Shown piece by piece: positions 21,726 through 35,200 of a DNA stretch of 64,000 nucleotides (positions within the stretch are counted from its first letter, which is position 1; the number at the start of each line of letters is the position of its first letter). The stretch spans positions 1,886,276-1,950,275 of the forward strand of contig BFEA01000097.1 in NCBI GenBank assembly GCA_003427395.1. The letters are read 5' to 3'. The stretch is from Chara braunii (Eukaryota > Streptophyta > Charophyceae > Charales > Characeae). Both the position numbers and the translations under genes were made by a program. The notes beneath the pieces are model-generated. The model saw only the letters and a program-made list of their open reading frames with translations. It made no database searches and was not told where the DNA came from.

Positions 21726-21843
21726 ATGGCGGTTTCTTCTATGATAGCGATGAAGCGGCGGGCGTTGACTATTCATCCTCTTCTTCTTTTTGTGTTGTTG
21801 GCGTTGATTAGAGGAGCGAATTCGTTTGCGGATCCGTCTACAA
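21726..21843 (+). CDS. Receptor kinase exon 1: signal peptide
   Basis: Codes residues 1-39. Positively charged MKRR is followed by a hydrophobic run (PLLLFVLLALI) and small residues GANSFA, a good secretory signal with likely cleavage near residue 36. Donor CAA/GTGAGT, phase 1. The start is the first ATG after an in-frame TGA. Confidence 0.8.
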
Positions 21844-23584
21844 GTGAGTGAATGATTCGCTCATAGTCCCACTTGCTGCACTTGGAAAACTCCTGTGCTG
21901 CTATGGTGGTTGCAGAAGGCCTGATTTTCCTATTGGGGAAAGTTCGATGCTTGTGTGATGGGTTAGGGCAAAAAGTTGGAGACTTGTGTGATGATGTGAC
22001 GTGTGGTCTGTGATAATCTTCCTTCCAAGGGTACTACCGTCTTCCCCCCGAACACAAGGCACCCTCATTTTGGCTGTATCTGGCCGGAAATATAACTCCT
22101 GTCCATTCATTTTTAGGGTGTGTTATGTTCGGGCAAGACGGTAGCGACTGAAGACACACTCCGCACACAGATGTCCTTTTCTTCCTCTCTTAGGAGCACT
22201 CTGTCCTTCGCTTATCTTCTTTCCAACTCACTCTCTCTCTTTTGTAACACTTTTTTTTATTGTTATAATAAAAATTCCCACCCACACACTCACACACACA
22301 GAGCCACCCCCTTCTATTCTGGGGGTCACCAGTCTGTGTGCTTATCACCGGCAACCAAAACACACACACACACAGAGCCCCCTTTCTATTCTGGGGGTCA
22401 CACCTGTCTGTGTGCTTGTCACCGGCAACCAAAAACCAAGTTGTGGACATTAAAACGACTCCGTGTGGGGGAAGTAGGGGTGGTATTTACAGACAAACGG
22501 GATACTCCCCTTGGTGGGTCACCAGTCGTTGCCTGAGTCGGCCACCTCTGTCTCAGCTTCTCGCCCTGGTAGAGCCTACTCTACCCTTGGTTGTAATGCT
22601 CTCTCTTTGTCACACAGCGTCTTTTTACCTCTTTTTTTTTTTTTTTTTTTTCCCTCTTTGTAGATCGCCTCCTGGTGAGACCAGATGCTGCACCTGGGTG
22701 AAGCGTAGAGGAACGCGTGTTTATTTCGAGCATGAGAACACGACGCGTGTATGCGTTGTATTGGATTTTTTTCTATTTTTTTATTTTTTATAGTTGTATT
22801 GAAATATCAGAACACGCGTGTATGCGTTGTATTGCAATTTTTTTAAATATTTCTTTATAGCTGTATTGAAATATCATTAGAGTGCGTGCGAAGAGAAATT
22901 GGCCGTGGCTGGTCTTGCATCCTTCTCTTTGTAACACTCTTCCTCTTTTTTTTCCCCTTTTTTTTGTTTTTCTTCTTCTATTTGGTTTTCTCTTATTTGA
23001 GTGCTCACTCCTCGCTCGCCTACCCTAACACTAGGAAGTTCGTGGATGTATCTGACCGCATTCGGCTGCTAGATTCAGTCGAGAACTTATACAAGTATCA
23101 GTCCTCTTGAATTCTGCTTTTTCTTACTTCGTTTTCCTTGCTCTTTCTTTTTTCCCCACCTTTTTATCGTTTTCTTCCCTTTTTTTTTTTTTATAATTTT
23201 TTTCTCGACTCCCCCCCCCCTCAAGTCTTTCCTCTCGCTCTCTCAACTTTTGCCCTATCAAGCCTTGCTCTCTGTACTTCCCTTCTCTTTCTCTCTCTCT
23301 CTCTCTCTCTCCCCTGCCGTCTTCCACGAAACACAACGCACCTTCAAGATCAGTACATCGACTTCTTCCTCTGTCAACTTTTTCCTCTCAACTCTTTCCT
23401 CTCTCAACTTTTGCCCTATCTTTGCTCCTAATTTCTCCCTCTCTCTCTCTCTCACGCTCTCTCTCACGCTCTCTCTCTCATGCTCTCTTTTTCTCACGCT
23501 CTCTCTCTCACGCTCTCTCTCTCTCACGCTCTCTCTCTCTCACGCTCGCTCTCTCTCTCTCACGCGCTCTCTCTCCCTCTCGCG

Positions 23585-23626
<42 letters not shown>

Positions 23627-26600
23627 GTGTTCCCCGGAATAATACACGCTCACGATTGCTACATCGGATTATACACATTCGTGTTCAGGGTGTGTTGTAT
23701 GCAAGAGGGGGGGGGGTCGACAGTAGTTCCTTGTCTCGACTGCTTTTCTCTTCCCTTCCTTTAATGTTCTTTTCCCCCCCCTTCTCTTGCGGGGTTTATT
23801 TTCTGTTGTTCTTGTTTTTTTTCCCCTTCTTTTTTCTCTCTGGCGCCGATTCCCGTCCAGGTACATGCAGGAATGTAATGATTCTTCTTGAGCAAACGCG
23901 GTGTGGAAAGCGATACGCGACTTTCAATAGCTTGTTATGTGTTTTCTCTTGCCCTCTTCCGTTCTCTCACTTTATGCCCTGTCATGCGTCTTCTCTTGGC
24001 CTCTCTTCCTTTCTCTGTTCCTTCGCTCTTGCAATCTCCTCCCTAATTTTTCTCGGTTCTCTTCTCTCTTCTGAGTTGGCCTCCTATGCTTTACGGTCAT
24101 AGCCGCATTATATTCTCCTTCGTTTTTTTTTCGCTCTCTGTACGTTTCACTACGCTTTTCCTTCGCTTACTCCCTTCCCTCTCCATTCTCTAATGAGCGC
24201 TCTGAGTTCTTGGAACATGTGTCTATGTATCGTACTATCAACTGAGATCGTGTTCAGAAGCATGCATAAGGGACTACTTTCAGTCTAGATACTTTAATGA
24301 CCATGTATGCCCGTTGCTTTCATTTCTTTTCCTTTCATTTCTCGGTCCTCCCCTCTCCTCTCCTCTCCTCACACTTGTCTCCTCTTCACCCATCTTCCCT
24401 CTTTCGTTTCTCTTTTTTTTGTCTCGTCCATTCTCTCTCCTCCTCTCCTCGCAACTCTTTCCTCTCCCTCCTCTCCTATCCGCTCCTCTCCCCTCTTTCG
24501 TATCTTCTCTTCTCTCGTCTATGCTCTCTCCTCTCTCCCCTCTCCCCTCGTCGCTCATCTCTATATTCTCCTCTCTCTTCGCTCTCCTCTCTCCCCTTGC
24601 CGCTCCTCTCTCCTCCCTTCTCTCTCCCTCTCTCCCTCTTCTATCTCCTTTCACCACCCTTCTCTCCTGTCCACTCCTCTCCCCTCTCTTTCGTACCTTA
24701 CCTTCACTTCTCTTCTCTCCCCTCTCTCTCCTCTCTCTCCTCTCTCTCCTCTCTCTCCTCTCTCCGTGCTTATTTATCTACCTGCCGTTTTGCGGAGTTT
24801 GTCGAATTCTCCACCGGCTTCGCCTCAAAGAATGCCTCTATTATGTATTTTTTTGTCTGTTAATTCGTTCATTTATTTATATATGTTTCCTTCCTCTCTT
24901 CTTTGCCTCTTTGCCCTTTGGCTATGTGCAAGTGGGTCGATATGACACACGGGGGTGAGGGCAGCCGCCGCTCAACCTACATCCACGTGGGCGGCCTTGT
25001 ACGCAAGAGGAGGTTCTGAACAGGGGGAGTTGTAAGGAAGAAGATAAAAAACGAATACATTCTTTTCTTTGTTTTCTTTTTTTCTTGTTTTCTTTTTTTT
25101 CTTATTTTTCGCTTTTGCGCTCTGATATTCATGTGACGATATATGTATCATTTTCGTCCGTTCTCTTTCCTCTCTCTGTTCTTACTCTATACACGCCGTC
25201 TCTTTAGACGTGGTCAAATCCTAACCCTTCTCCTGCCCGAAGAATGTCACATAGCTCGATTATTATTTTGTTTAGTTATTTGTGAACGCGATAGCCTTTT
25301 GATTGAGCAGCGATTTTTTTCATTGAACAGTCCGTTTTTGATTAAACAGTCCTTTTCTATTGAACGTCCGTTGTTTGATTGAACGTTTCTCTTTGCTTTT
25401 TTAATTAAATGTCCCTTTCTTGATCGAACATCCGTTTTTTTGGGATTGAACATCCGTTTTTTTGGGATTGAACATCCGTTTTTTTGGGATTGAACATCCG
25501 TTTTTTGATGGAAGTCCTTTTTTGGTTGAAAATTCCTCTTTTGGTTGAACATTCCTTTTTTGGTTGAACAGTCCTTTGTTGGTTGAACATTCCTTTTTTG
25601 GTTGAACATTCCTTTCTTGGTTGAACATTCCTTTTTTGGTTGAACAGTCCTTTTCTATTGAACGTCCGTTGTTTGATTGAACGTTTCTTTTTGCTTTTTT
25701 AATTAAATGTCCCTTTCTTGATTGAACATCCTTTTTTTTGGGATTGGAAATCCGTTTTTTGATGGAACAGTCCTTTTTTGGTTGAAAATTCCTGTTTTGG
25801 TTGAACATTCCTTTTTTGGTTGAACAGTCCTTTGTTGTTTGAAATCTTCTTTTTTGATTGAACTGCCTTGTGTTCCATTGAAAGAATCCTTGTCTGAATG
25901 AGTAGCAGGCCTTGTCTGAATGATCATACTTTTTTTGAGTGAACAATCTTCGTTGAGTGATGATTATACTTTTTTTGAGTGAACAATCTTTTGATTGAAT
26001 GATTAGCGCTTCGTTGAGTGATGATTTGAGTGAACAGTTTTTTGATTGGATATTCTTTCAATCGAATAGCATTATGATTGAACAACGGCCTTTTGATTGA
26101 ATAGCCTTGTAATTGAACAGCATTATGGGTGTCTTTCCACTACTGGCCACATGCACAAAAGTCGCGAAAATATGGCGGTGTATCTTGCCATGGTTTAGCG
26201 GAAGATTCATTCTCATTTTCCACATTTGGTGAGTAGTGGAGCGAGGCCTTATATGATTGAAGAACCAGCCTTTGATTGAAATGAAACTTCTTCGATGTTT
26301 CTACCTCCAGATGTAAGGGGCTCATCTTCTCCCCTTCTCATACCGTTCATTGACCTCCGCTGTCCGTTATCTTGCGGTGCAGCGGAGCACTCGAACACCT
26401 GTACTTTGGCAGGTATATATTTTGCCTCGCTCACTCAACCACTCACCTAGTTGAAGCGGGTAGGAGAAATGGCCAATGTATCGTACAGATAGCCTACCCT
26501 TCTTCCCCCGAATACAACATACGGTCATTATAGCTGTATTTGAGGCATATTTCAGTATAGATACAGCTATAATGACCGTACGTTGTATTCGGGTGAAGAA

Positions 26601-29600
26601 GGTAGTGGAAGATACAGATGACATTTTCTCATTTCGAAAGTAGTGTAATTGCCCTCTTCCCCCGAGCATAACGCGCACCCACATCTTGATTGTATCGGAC
26701 CAGAAAGCTTGCTTGTATACATTCATGAGGGTGCGTTGTGTTTGGGGGAAGACGGTAGGGCCGGTGCCACGTAGCAAGAAAAGGTGAACATGAGAAAAGT
26801 CGTCGGCTTCTCTTGAACATATAACGCACCCCCATCTTTATTGTATCGGACCGGAAAGCTAGCTTGAATACATTCATATTGAGGGTGCGTTGTGTTCGGG
26901 GGAAAACGGTAGGGTCATTGCCACGTGGCGAGAAAAGGTGAACATGAGAGAAGTCGTCGGCTTCTCTCGAACATAACGCACCCCCATCTTGATTGTATCG
27001 GACCGGAAAGCTAGCTTGTATACATTCATATTGAGGGTGCCGTTGTGTTCGGGGGAAGACGGTAGGGTCATTGCCACGTGGCGAGAAAAGGTGAACATGA
27101 GTGTGGAAAGTCATCCGCCTGTGGTCCAGATTCCTTGTCGGGACCCGGACCGAGTTATGCTCGTATGCGTATAGATGCCTCTGATTTCGACTTTTGTGCG
27201 TATAAGGGGCCTTGCCGCACCACTCGTCAAAAAGCCGACATTCCGAATGTATCTGGACGACGTCCACGATCAGATTCATTCCGAATGTATCTGGACGATG
27301 TTGGCGTTTGGCGAGTGGTGCTCAAGCGCTTGCCAGATGTGAAAACGAAAAACGAACTGGCGAGTGTATCTTTCCGTCCTCGTGCTGGAGATACAATCCC
27401 TCTTTTTTTTTTTTGTTTTTTTTTGGGTACGTTACCTTTTTTCGTTTTACGAATTTATTACAAATTAGGTGGGAGTAGTGGTGCAGCACGGTCCTAATCC
27501 GTTCGTTGGAGATATTATAAAAATAAAAAATCAACCGCTCGGCAGATGTGAACAGGTCGAAAAGATTGCGAGTGCATCTGTCCGGCTTCTAGCTTAAGAT
27601 ACACTCGTAATTTTTTCGAATCAACACATTTTTTTTTGGTGAGTAACCTGGGTGATAGTTGAAATCCACCGCTCGCCAGATGTGAAGAAGTTTGAAAAAA
27701 AAAGGTGAATGTATCTTTCCGGCTTCTAGCTGAAGATACATTTATCCATTTTACACATTTGATTAGCAGTGCAGCGTGCGTCTAATGCCCCTCCTTGATA
27801 GATAAGAGCTCAGCAGATGTGAAAAGGTCCCGGGTTTTATAGACAGCTGAAAATACAACTGAAGGCATTTATCCGGCTTTTATAGATGTGAAAAGGTCCA
27901 GCTTTTATAGATAAGCGCTCAGCAGATGTGAAAAGGTCCCGGCTTCGAGCTGAAAAAAAATGCACGCAATTTTTTTTTAGACAGTGGGTGAGGAGTGCGG
28001 CGACGACCGAATGGGCTCTTATTGGTCACAGTTTTCCGTAGCAATATATATTTTCACATGACAATCGACAAAAGGGCCTCGGTCCTCTGCACAGAATTTG
28101 AAATGTATCTGGAGCTCGGAAAGGTTCCGATACATTCCAAATGTTGGGTCAGTCGAAGTGTATGTGGTCGTGGTAGCAGCAGCCCAGATACGTGTAGAAT
28201 GTTGAGTAGCGGAGCGATGCCCTATGAGCGGATATGCCCTCGCTTTGATTTTTTTTTTTTTTTTTTTTTTTTTGAAGGAGCGAACTTTGTTAACAAATGG
28301 CGGGAACCGGGCACGGAGTCCCTCACAAGGTTCGCCGCAGCGCACAGACTGAGCAAGGCTTATGAGGCCAAGCAAAGCCGGGGGCCGCGACAGTGGTAGT
28401 GAATAAGATTTTCTTATTATTATTATTATTTTTCTCGATTTATGCGTGTCATCCTTGCGCAGGGGCTATGCTAATCTTCAGTCTCTGTATCGTTCAAATT
28501 TTAACGGATGTCCCGAAGGACTTTTTGCTTTTCCGCTTTCCTCGTTTTGAGTATCGGCCTTTATTTTTTCCGCGAACCAGGTTTTATTATTGAAAAAAAA
28601 AAATCTCCGCTCCCCCCTTCCCCCACGTTTTTTTTTTCATAAGTGAAGAATTTGGATCATTTTTCGATTTATGCGTATCATCCTGTATTCCTTTGGGCAT
28701 TGAACTCTTCGACGTTCCTGGCCGCAATTTAAGCGTTTTTTGAACCGAAATTTTCAGGTCCTACTGGCGGGAACATTGTAAGCCCTGACGATTTCTGGCA
28801 GGTGTATATGCCGGTTGAAAGAACGCCGAAATTGCGGTTAAAAAAACGCCGAAATTGCGGTTCAAAAAACGCCGAAATTGCAGTTAAAAAATGCCGAAAT
28901 TGCGGTTAAAAAACGCAGAAATTGCGGGGTAAAACGCCGAAATGGCGGTAAAAGAAACGCCGAAATGGCGGTAAAAGAAACGCCGAAAGTACGGTAAAAA
29001 AATCGCCGAAATTGCCCCCAAAGAACGCCGAAATTGCGGTTATAAAAACGCTGAAATTGCGGCCATGAGCGTCAAAAGTTAAATGCCCGAAGGGGGGGTA
29101 ATATTTTTTCTTTTAGCGTAGTTTTTCTTTTTTTACTTCTTTTCCTGTTCTGGCCGTGTTTATTATTTTTTTCCCATAACTTACTTTGCCTTTCTCGCTC
29201 TCTCTCTCTCGCTCTCTTTTTCACAGGCTGCAGTTTTTTTTCCTCTCGAAACGGAAAACTAATATTTGGCCCACGTTTGTGCGGGTTGAGCGGGAAGTAA
29301 CCCGTACGTTTGCTTACCAAAAGCACCCGTCTTTTTATCAAAAGCACCAATCTTTGTTTTTCACAAAAATGAAATTAAAATGAAATTCACGTCTGTTGTT
29401 TCCATTAACGCACTTGTGGTCCAAAGAAGCCTTGTGTTTTTTTTTTGGGTCTTTGTTTTTTGGTCTTTTTTTTGTGATTTGTTTTTTTTGTGCACGTGTT
29501 TGAATCAATTATCATATAGAAACATCTGACTCACGGTCATTATGGATGTATCTAGACTTAAAGTAGCCCCACGTCCAGTGCTAATGACCGTTTGTTCTAT

Positions 29601-32022
29601 TCGGGGGAAGACGGTAGGACACTCGCACATGTGCTGGCTTACAGAGTTTTTTGTTTCTCTTTTTTGTTTTTCTTTTGACCCGATGTTGCTGTCTCATAGT
29701 TATATACATATGTAGAGTCATTGTGGACATACGAGAAAATATATACATATGTATGTAGCCATATGTAATACGTATATGTATAGATATATATGTCGAAATC
29801 TACGGAGACATGTATAAAAAGTATATAAGTATTTATATAAAATATATAGAAAATTTTAAAGATACCTAAAGCAGATACATGCCACATATGTAGACAGTAT
29901 GTATATTATAATATACGTTTTTCAGTATATATTTTAATATACATTTTTCAGTATATAGAGAGGAAACTATGCTTGCAGGGGTCCCCTCTAGATAGTCTTA
30001 GGAGTAGGTAGTGGAAGGCAAAAGAAACAGAAGTTGAGAGGAGTATTAAAAGAAACGTACATCTCAGAGAGAGATAAATGTCTAGAAATTTGTAATTAAC
30101 GGATGAAAAACTTCGCACATAAAAAAAAAGAAAAAAAAAGAAACAGAAGTTGAGAGAGGAGTATTAAAAAATAATAATAAAAAAAAAATATACATTTTTC
30201 GGTATATATTATAATATACATTTTTCAGTGTACATTATAATATACATTTTTCAGTATATATTAATTATAATATACATTTTTCAGCCTCGTGATGATGAGT
30301 CGGTGAAACTCCGACGAAACGTTTGTCACAGCCCCTCTTTTCTTGTCCTCTTCTCCCTCTCTGCCTACGGTCGGTTTCCTGGGCAGCTCTGCTTGACGAT
30401 ATAAATACCTTTGTAGAAAATGTATTTATTTATTTTTTAATATGTAAAAGGTGTATATACTTCAGGAGACTGGCCGGTGGACCGTAGGCCGGGCAGAATG
30501 GAAAACAAGAGAAGAAGCGGTGTATCTAGACGCTATGAACCTATTAGGGGATTTAACTTCGACGTTCCTGGCCGCGATTTCGGCGTTATTTGAACCGAGA
30601 TCGTCAGGGCCGCCGACTGGCCTAGCTCAGTATGTACACCCCTCAACTGTTGAAATACAGACCTGACAATGGCTGCGTGCCCAGCTCAGTGGGCGTACTA
30701 TTCTTTCGCCTTTTACTAAAGAATAGCGTGGGCTGAGCACGCGTAAGCAGCTTACGTGAATTTTTCATGGGCCTTCCAGATAAGTCTGGACCAAAAAAAA
30801 GAAAAAGAAAAAAAAGAAAAAAAGAAAAGAGACCTGAGATCGAACTCCTCTGCAAGTAGATGAGTAAAAAAAATACTTCGGTTCTGAATTGCCTAGGGCT
30901 GGTCAGTTCCAATGATGACATCTCAAGGCGGTGGCCCTGACGATAGGGGAAATGTTTTTTTGCCCGAAGGAGGAAATGTGTATTGGGGCAAGCGTCCCTA
31001 CTCCAAGTAGATGGTTCTGCACGTGGACGTGTGGCCGTCCAAGTGCAAAAGGAAGTTTGCTCACCATTCGTGAAATAGTATATCGTTGTGCGTTTCTGTG
31101 GGTCTCGTTTTTCTGTTCAGGCCGCCTGTTGCTGTTTTCCAGGTGCATGCTCATGGTCTGCACTTGGACGTGCGGATGTCTAGGTACATGATGCACTGTG
31201 TCCCGTACATGTTAACGTCGGTGGATATAAAGTGGTATTTTTGTGCGTGTCCGTGTGTCTGTGTATCTGTGTGGGTGTGAGGCGGGTGTAAGTTGCCATG
31301 GATATAGCCGTTCGTTCTCCGTATATATGTTTATAAATGACGAGGCTTTGGCAATTTTTTCGACATGGAAACGGGCTGCGTGAAAACGGGCGTGCCGAAG
31401 TGCCACGGTTTGCCTCTAATTGCACACCGTGGTCAAGGCTTTGGCGGGATTCAAAGGGATCGAGTGTTGCTCTCCCCGTCCTCCGCTTTCTCCCCCCTCT
31501 CCTTTCCCTTTCCCCATACCCTTTCACGTCCCCTTCTCCCTCTCTTCGTCCCCCTCCCGGTTCCGCCTTCCCTTTCCCTTGTTCTCCCCTGATCTAGGCG
31601 GTGCACTATCTCTCTCTCTCTCTGTGTCTTCTCCCCCTGCTCCCTCTTCTCCCCCTTCTCCCCCCTCTCCTTTCCCTTTCCCCATACCCTTCCGCGTCCC
31701 TTTCTCCCTCTCTTCCTCCCCCTCCCGTTTTCCCTCCTTGTTCTCTCCCCTGATCTAGGGCGGTGCGCTATCTCTCTCTCTGTCTGAGTCAGCTGGGCCG
31801 TTTGGTTGAGCTTGCAACTCCCATGAGGGAGGTCGCGTGTTTGATTTTTGAGATTGAATCGTGGACGAACAATGCACCCTCCCCGTATCCCGTTACAATT
31901 CAGGTTTGCTACTTTCTCTATTTTTTTTGTCCCTTATCTCACGCCTCGTCTTGCTCAGTTTCACTAACTCCAAGCTCTCAGCTTTTGCCACTGTTCTGAA
32001 CCTTCTTTTGGTAGCTGTTGTG

Positions 32023-32090
<68 letters not shown>

Positions 32091-32142
32091 AACGGGCATT
32101 AGTCATGGCAGAGCGTGGCAGTCGTGGCAGGTTCCACATCGC

Positions 32143-32213
<71 letters not shown>

Positions 32214-35200
32214 CAACGGGCATTAGTCATGGCAGAGCGTGGCAGTGGTGGCGGGTTCCACATTGCTATGCATGCATATCTTTCCCACTCTCGGGGGAAG
32301 ATTGCTAGTGAATCTTCCTGAGAGAGTCTGGAAAATGTGCATGCAAATGCGTTGTTGATGGTTGCTACGACTGCCAAGCTCTGTGGCAGTGTCGTGCCGG
32401 GTTCCATATCGAATATGTGTGCGTATCTTCCCGCGAGAGTTGGGAAGATACACATGCATATGCTTTGTTGTCTACGACTGCCAAGCTCTGTGGCAATCCT
32501 GCCAGGTTCCAGATCGCATATTCCTGACTCTCGGGGATTCCTAGTGAATCTTCCCACGAGAGTCGGGAAGATACACATGCATATGCGTTGTTGATGGCTG
32601 CTATGACTGCCAAGCTCTGCCGCGACTAACGGCCTCGCTGCACTACTCACCAAATGTGCAAAATGTGAATGAATCCTCTGCTAGACCATTGGAAAATATA
32701 CAGGCCACGAGTAGTAGAGCGACCAATTGTGCAACATGCGAATGAATCTTCCGCTAGACCATTGGAAGATACACCGCCATGTCTTTTGTCTTTTGTGCAT
32801 GTGGTGAGTAGTGGAGCGACGCCCTAATGCCTCTCTCTCTCTCTCTCTCTCCCTCTCTCTCTCTCTCTCCGACGATGGCGGCGTTGTGGGTGGTAACAAT
32901 GTTTTGTGTCTTTATTATCGTGTAGTGGGCCTTTTTTTTTTTAAACCTTTTTTTGTTGGTGTCCGTTCTTTTTTCTTCTTTCTTCGTCTATAGGGTATTA
33001 CAATCTGGACCAACAAGTGTTTCCACATCTATGAAATTTGGCCTGGCTGGAGTATGATGCCGACCCTTCACTGGCCCTCCTCAAAAAGGTCCATGCCCTT
33101 CTGCAGTTTACTGCAGACAGTGGGGAAATAAGCGGGCGTGATTTGGGGGATTTAAATCAATGGGAACCAGTCTTTTTTCACGAAACAAGTGCATCTTCAA
33201 CATTTCCGTCTTCCCCTGAATAGAGTATAAGGCCATTACAGCTGTATGCAGGGCATCTTTCAGTCTAGATACGTTTGACATTTCCGTCTTCCCCTGAATA
33301 GAACATCAGGCCATTACAGCTGTATTCAGGGCATCTTTCAGTCTAGATACAGTGAAAAAGATGGTATGTTGTTTTGTTTTTGGTTTCCAGGTAGTTCAGG
33401 CCCCAGGTAATCCAGGATTATTCATTCCATTCATCTAGGTGCATCACGATTCGAACTGAGGTCTGTATTTCAACTGTTCATGGGTGTATCAACTGAGCTA
33501 AGCTCGTTGGTAATGTCAGTATGTTCTATTCGGGTCAAGACGGGTCATTACAGTCAGTGTGTTCATGTTGTCGTTTGTGGGAAGTATGTGGGCATTGTGG
33601 ACAGATTCAAGGCCATGCATGCTATTCTGCAGACATATGCAGTGGACTCCTGAAGCCAGCAATTTGATGTGGTGCAGGACTAATAACTGATGTGGATTGT
33701 TCGGTGTGGATGTTGCGGTGGATTTGTGTTGAATAGCCAATGCTCTGGTCCAGCTGAAGAACTCGATCAATCCTCCGGTGCCTTCTCCTGTCCTTGGCAC
33801 GTGGGGGCCCGGTGACCCGTGCGCAGGATGGGCGGGAATTGCCTGCCTCCCTGTGGATCCTGCTGTGCTGCAGCAAGTTGTTAACCTGTAAGTCTTGTTC
33901 CTTCCTCGTGATATGAGAGACTGCCGGGCATGCCCTGACCGTACAAGGGGTGTTCAAGGATTGGTGCTATTGTCACATGTGGAGATCTGTGTATCTGTGT
34001 GTGTATGTGTGTATGTGTGTGTCTCTCTCGCTCACTCTCTTCGTCTCTCTCTGTGTTTCTTTCTGTCCCTCTTCGTGTTTCTCTTCGTTTTCCTCTGACT
34101 GTCTCCGAATATCTCTCTCTTGCAGTCTCTCTCACTGTGTCTCCCTCTGTATGTCTTGCTCTGTCTTTCTCGCTACCTACCTTGTCTATGGTGTGTGCTC
34201 CGACTCTTGCACTCTGCCTCCGTCTCTGTCTCTGTCCCTCTCTGTGTCTGCATTGCTCTCCTTGTGTTTCATTCTATTTCCCTCTGTCTACTTTCCCACT
34301 CTCTCCTCTGTTTCTCTCTCTGTCTCTCCGTTGCTCGTCTCCTACTCTCTCTTGCACTCTGTCTGCTGTTCTCTCTCTCTCTTTCTTTTTCTCTCCTTCT
34401 GTATGCTCTCTGTTTCTCTCTTTCCCAGTCTCTCTCCTTAGCTCTCTCTATCACTCTCTCCTACATTCTTGTGTGCTGTCTGTCTCTCTTTGTCTGTTAT
34501 ATGTCTGTCTTGCTTTCTCTCTCCTCGTCTGCCTCCTTCTGTCTCTCTAGGCCCCTCTCTCTCTCTCAGGCTTTCTTTCTCTCCGGCACTCGTACTCTGT
34601 TCTGCAACTCTTTGACTCTCGAACTCTCTGTCTTTCGCTCCTTCTCTGTCTCTCTCTTTGTGGGTTTCTGCATGCAGGTCTCTATCTGTTTCACTCTGCA
34701 TGTCTGTCTCTCTGTCTCTCTGTCTCTCTGTCTCTCTGTCTCTCTGTCTCTCTGTCCCTCTGTCTCTCTGTCCCTCTGTCTCTCTGTCTCTCTGTCTCTC
34801 TGTCTCTCTGTCTCTCTTCTCTGTCTCTCTCTTTGTGGGTTTCTGTATGCAGGTCTCTATCTGTGTCACTCTGCATGTCGGTCTCTCTGTCTCTTTGTCT
34901 CTCTGTCTCTCTGTCTCTCTGTCTCTCTGTCTCTTCTCTGTCTCTCTTCTCTGTCTCTCTTCTCTGTCTCTGTCTTTATGGGTTTCTGTATGCAGGTCTC
35001 TATCTGTGTCACTCTGCATGTCTGTCTCTCTGTCTCTTTGTCTCTTTGTCTCTCTGTCTCTCTGTCTCTCTGTCTCTCTGTGTGTTCGTGTGTTTGTTTG
35101 CAATACATGCTCTTTCTCCTCTGTGACTGATTGTCTGTGTATCTTTGTGCACTCCAGCAGCTCCTAGGTGAAGAAGACTGTAGATTTTGGCATGGAGGCT

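Noticed and set aside
23422-24958. Several 190-226-codon Ser/Leu-rich frames
   Set aside because: They are (CT)n-rich simple sequence in intron 1, open in several frames at once.
25401-25946. 181-codon minus-strand ORF with a 19-residue repeat
   Set aside because: Created by a 19-bp minisatellite lacking stops. No start context or homology.
28811-29065. Possible CRISPR-like array
   Set aside because: Units are contiguous 22-24-bp degenerate repeats without unique spacers, in a eukaryotic intron.
31777-31860. tRNA-like sequence with a CAT anticodon-like loop
   Set aside because: The acceptor stem does not pair and the T arm is poor. At most a SINE or tRNA relic.
33038-33223. Candidate LRR-cap exon with DPSLALLKKVHALLQ
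   Set aside because: It looked like the usual cap start, but no acceptor keeps the frame open from exon 1. The segment at 33737 fits motif, phase and both splice sites.
34120-35130. 336-codon + frame and 221-codon minus frame
   Set aside because: Translation of (CTCTGT)n; an opposite-strand pair of low-complexity frames.
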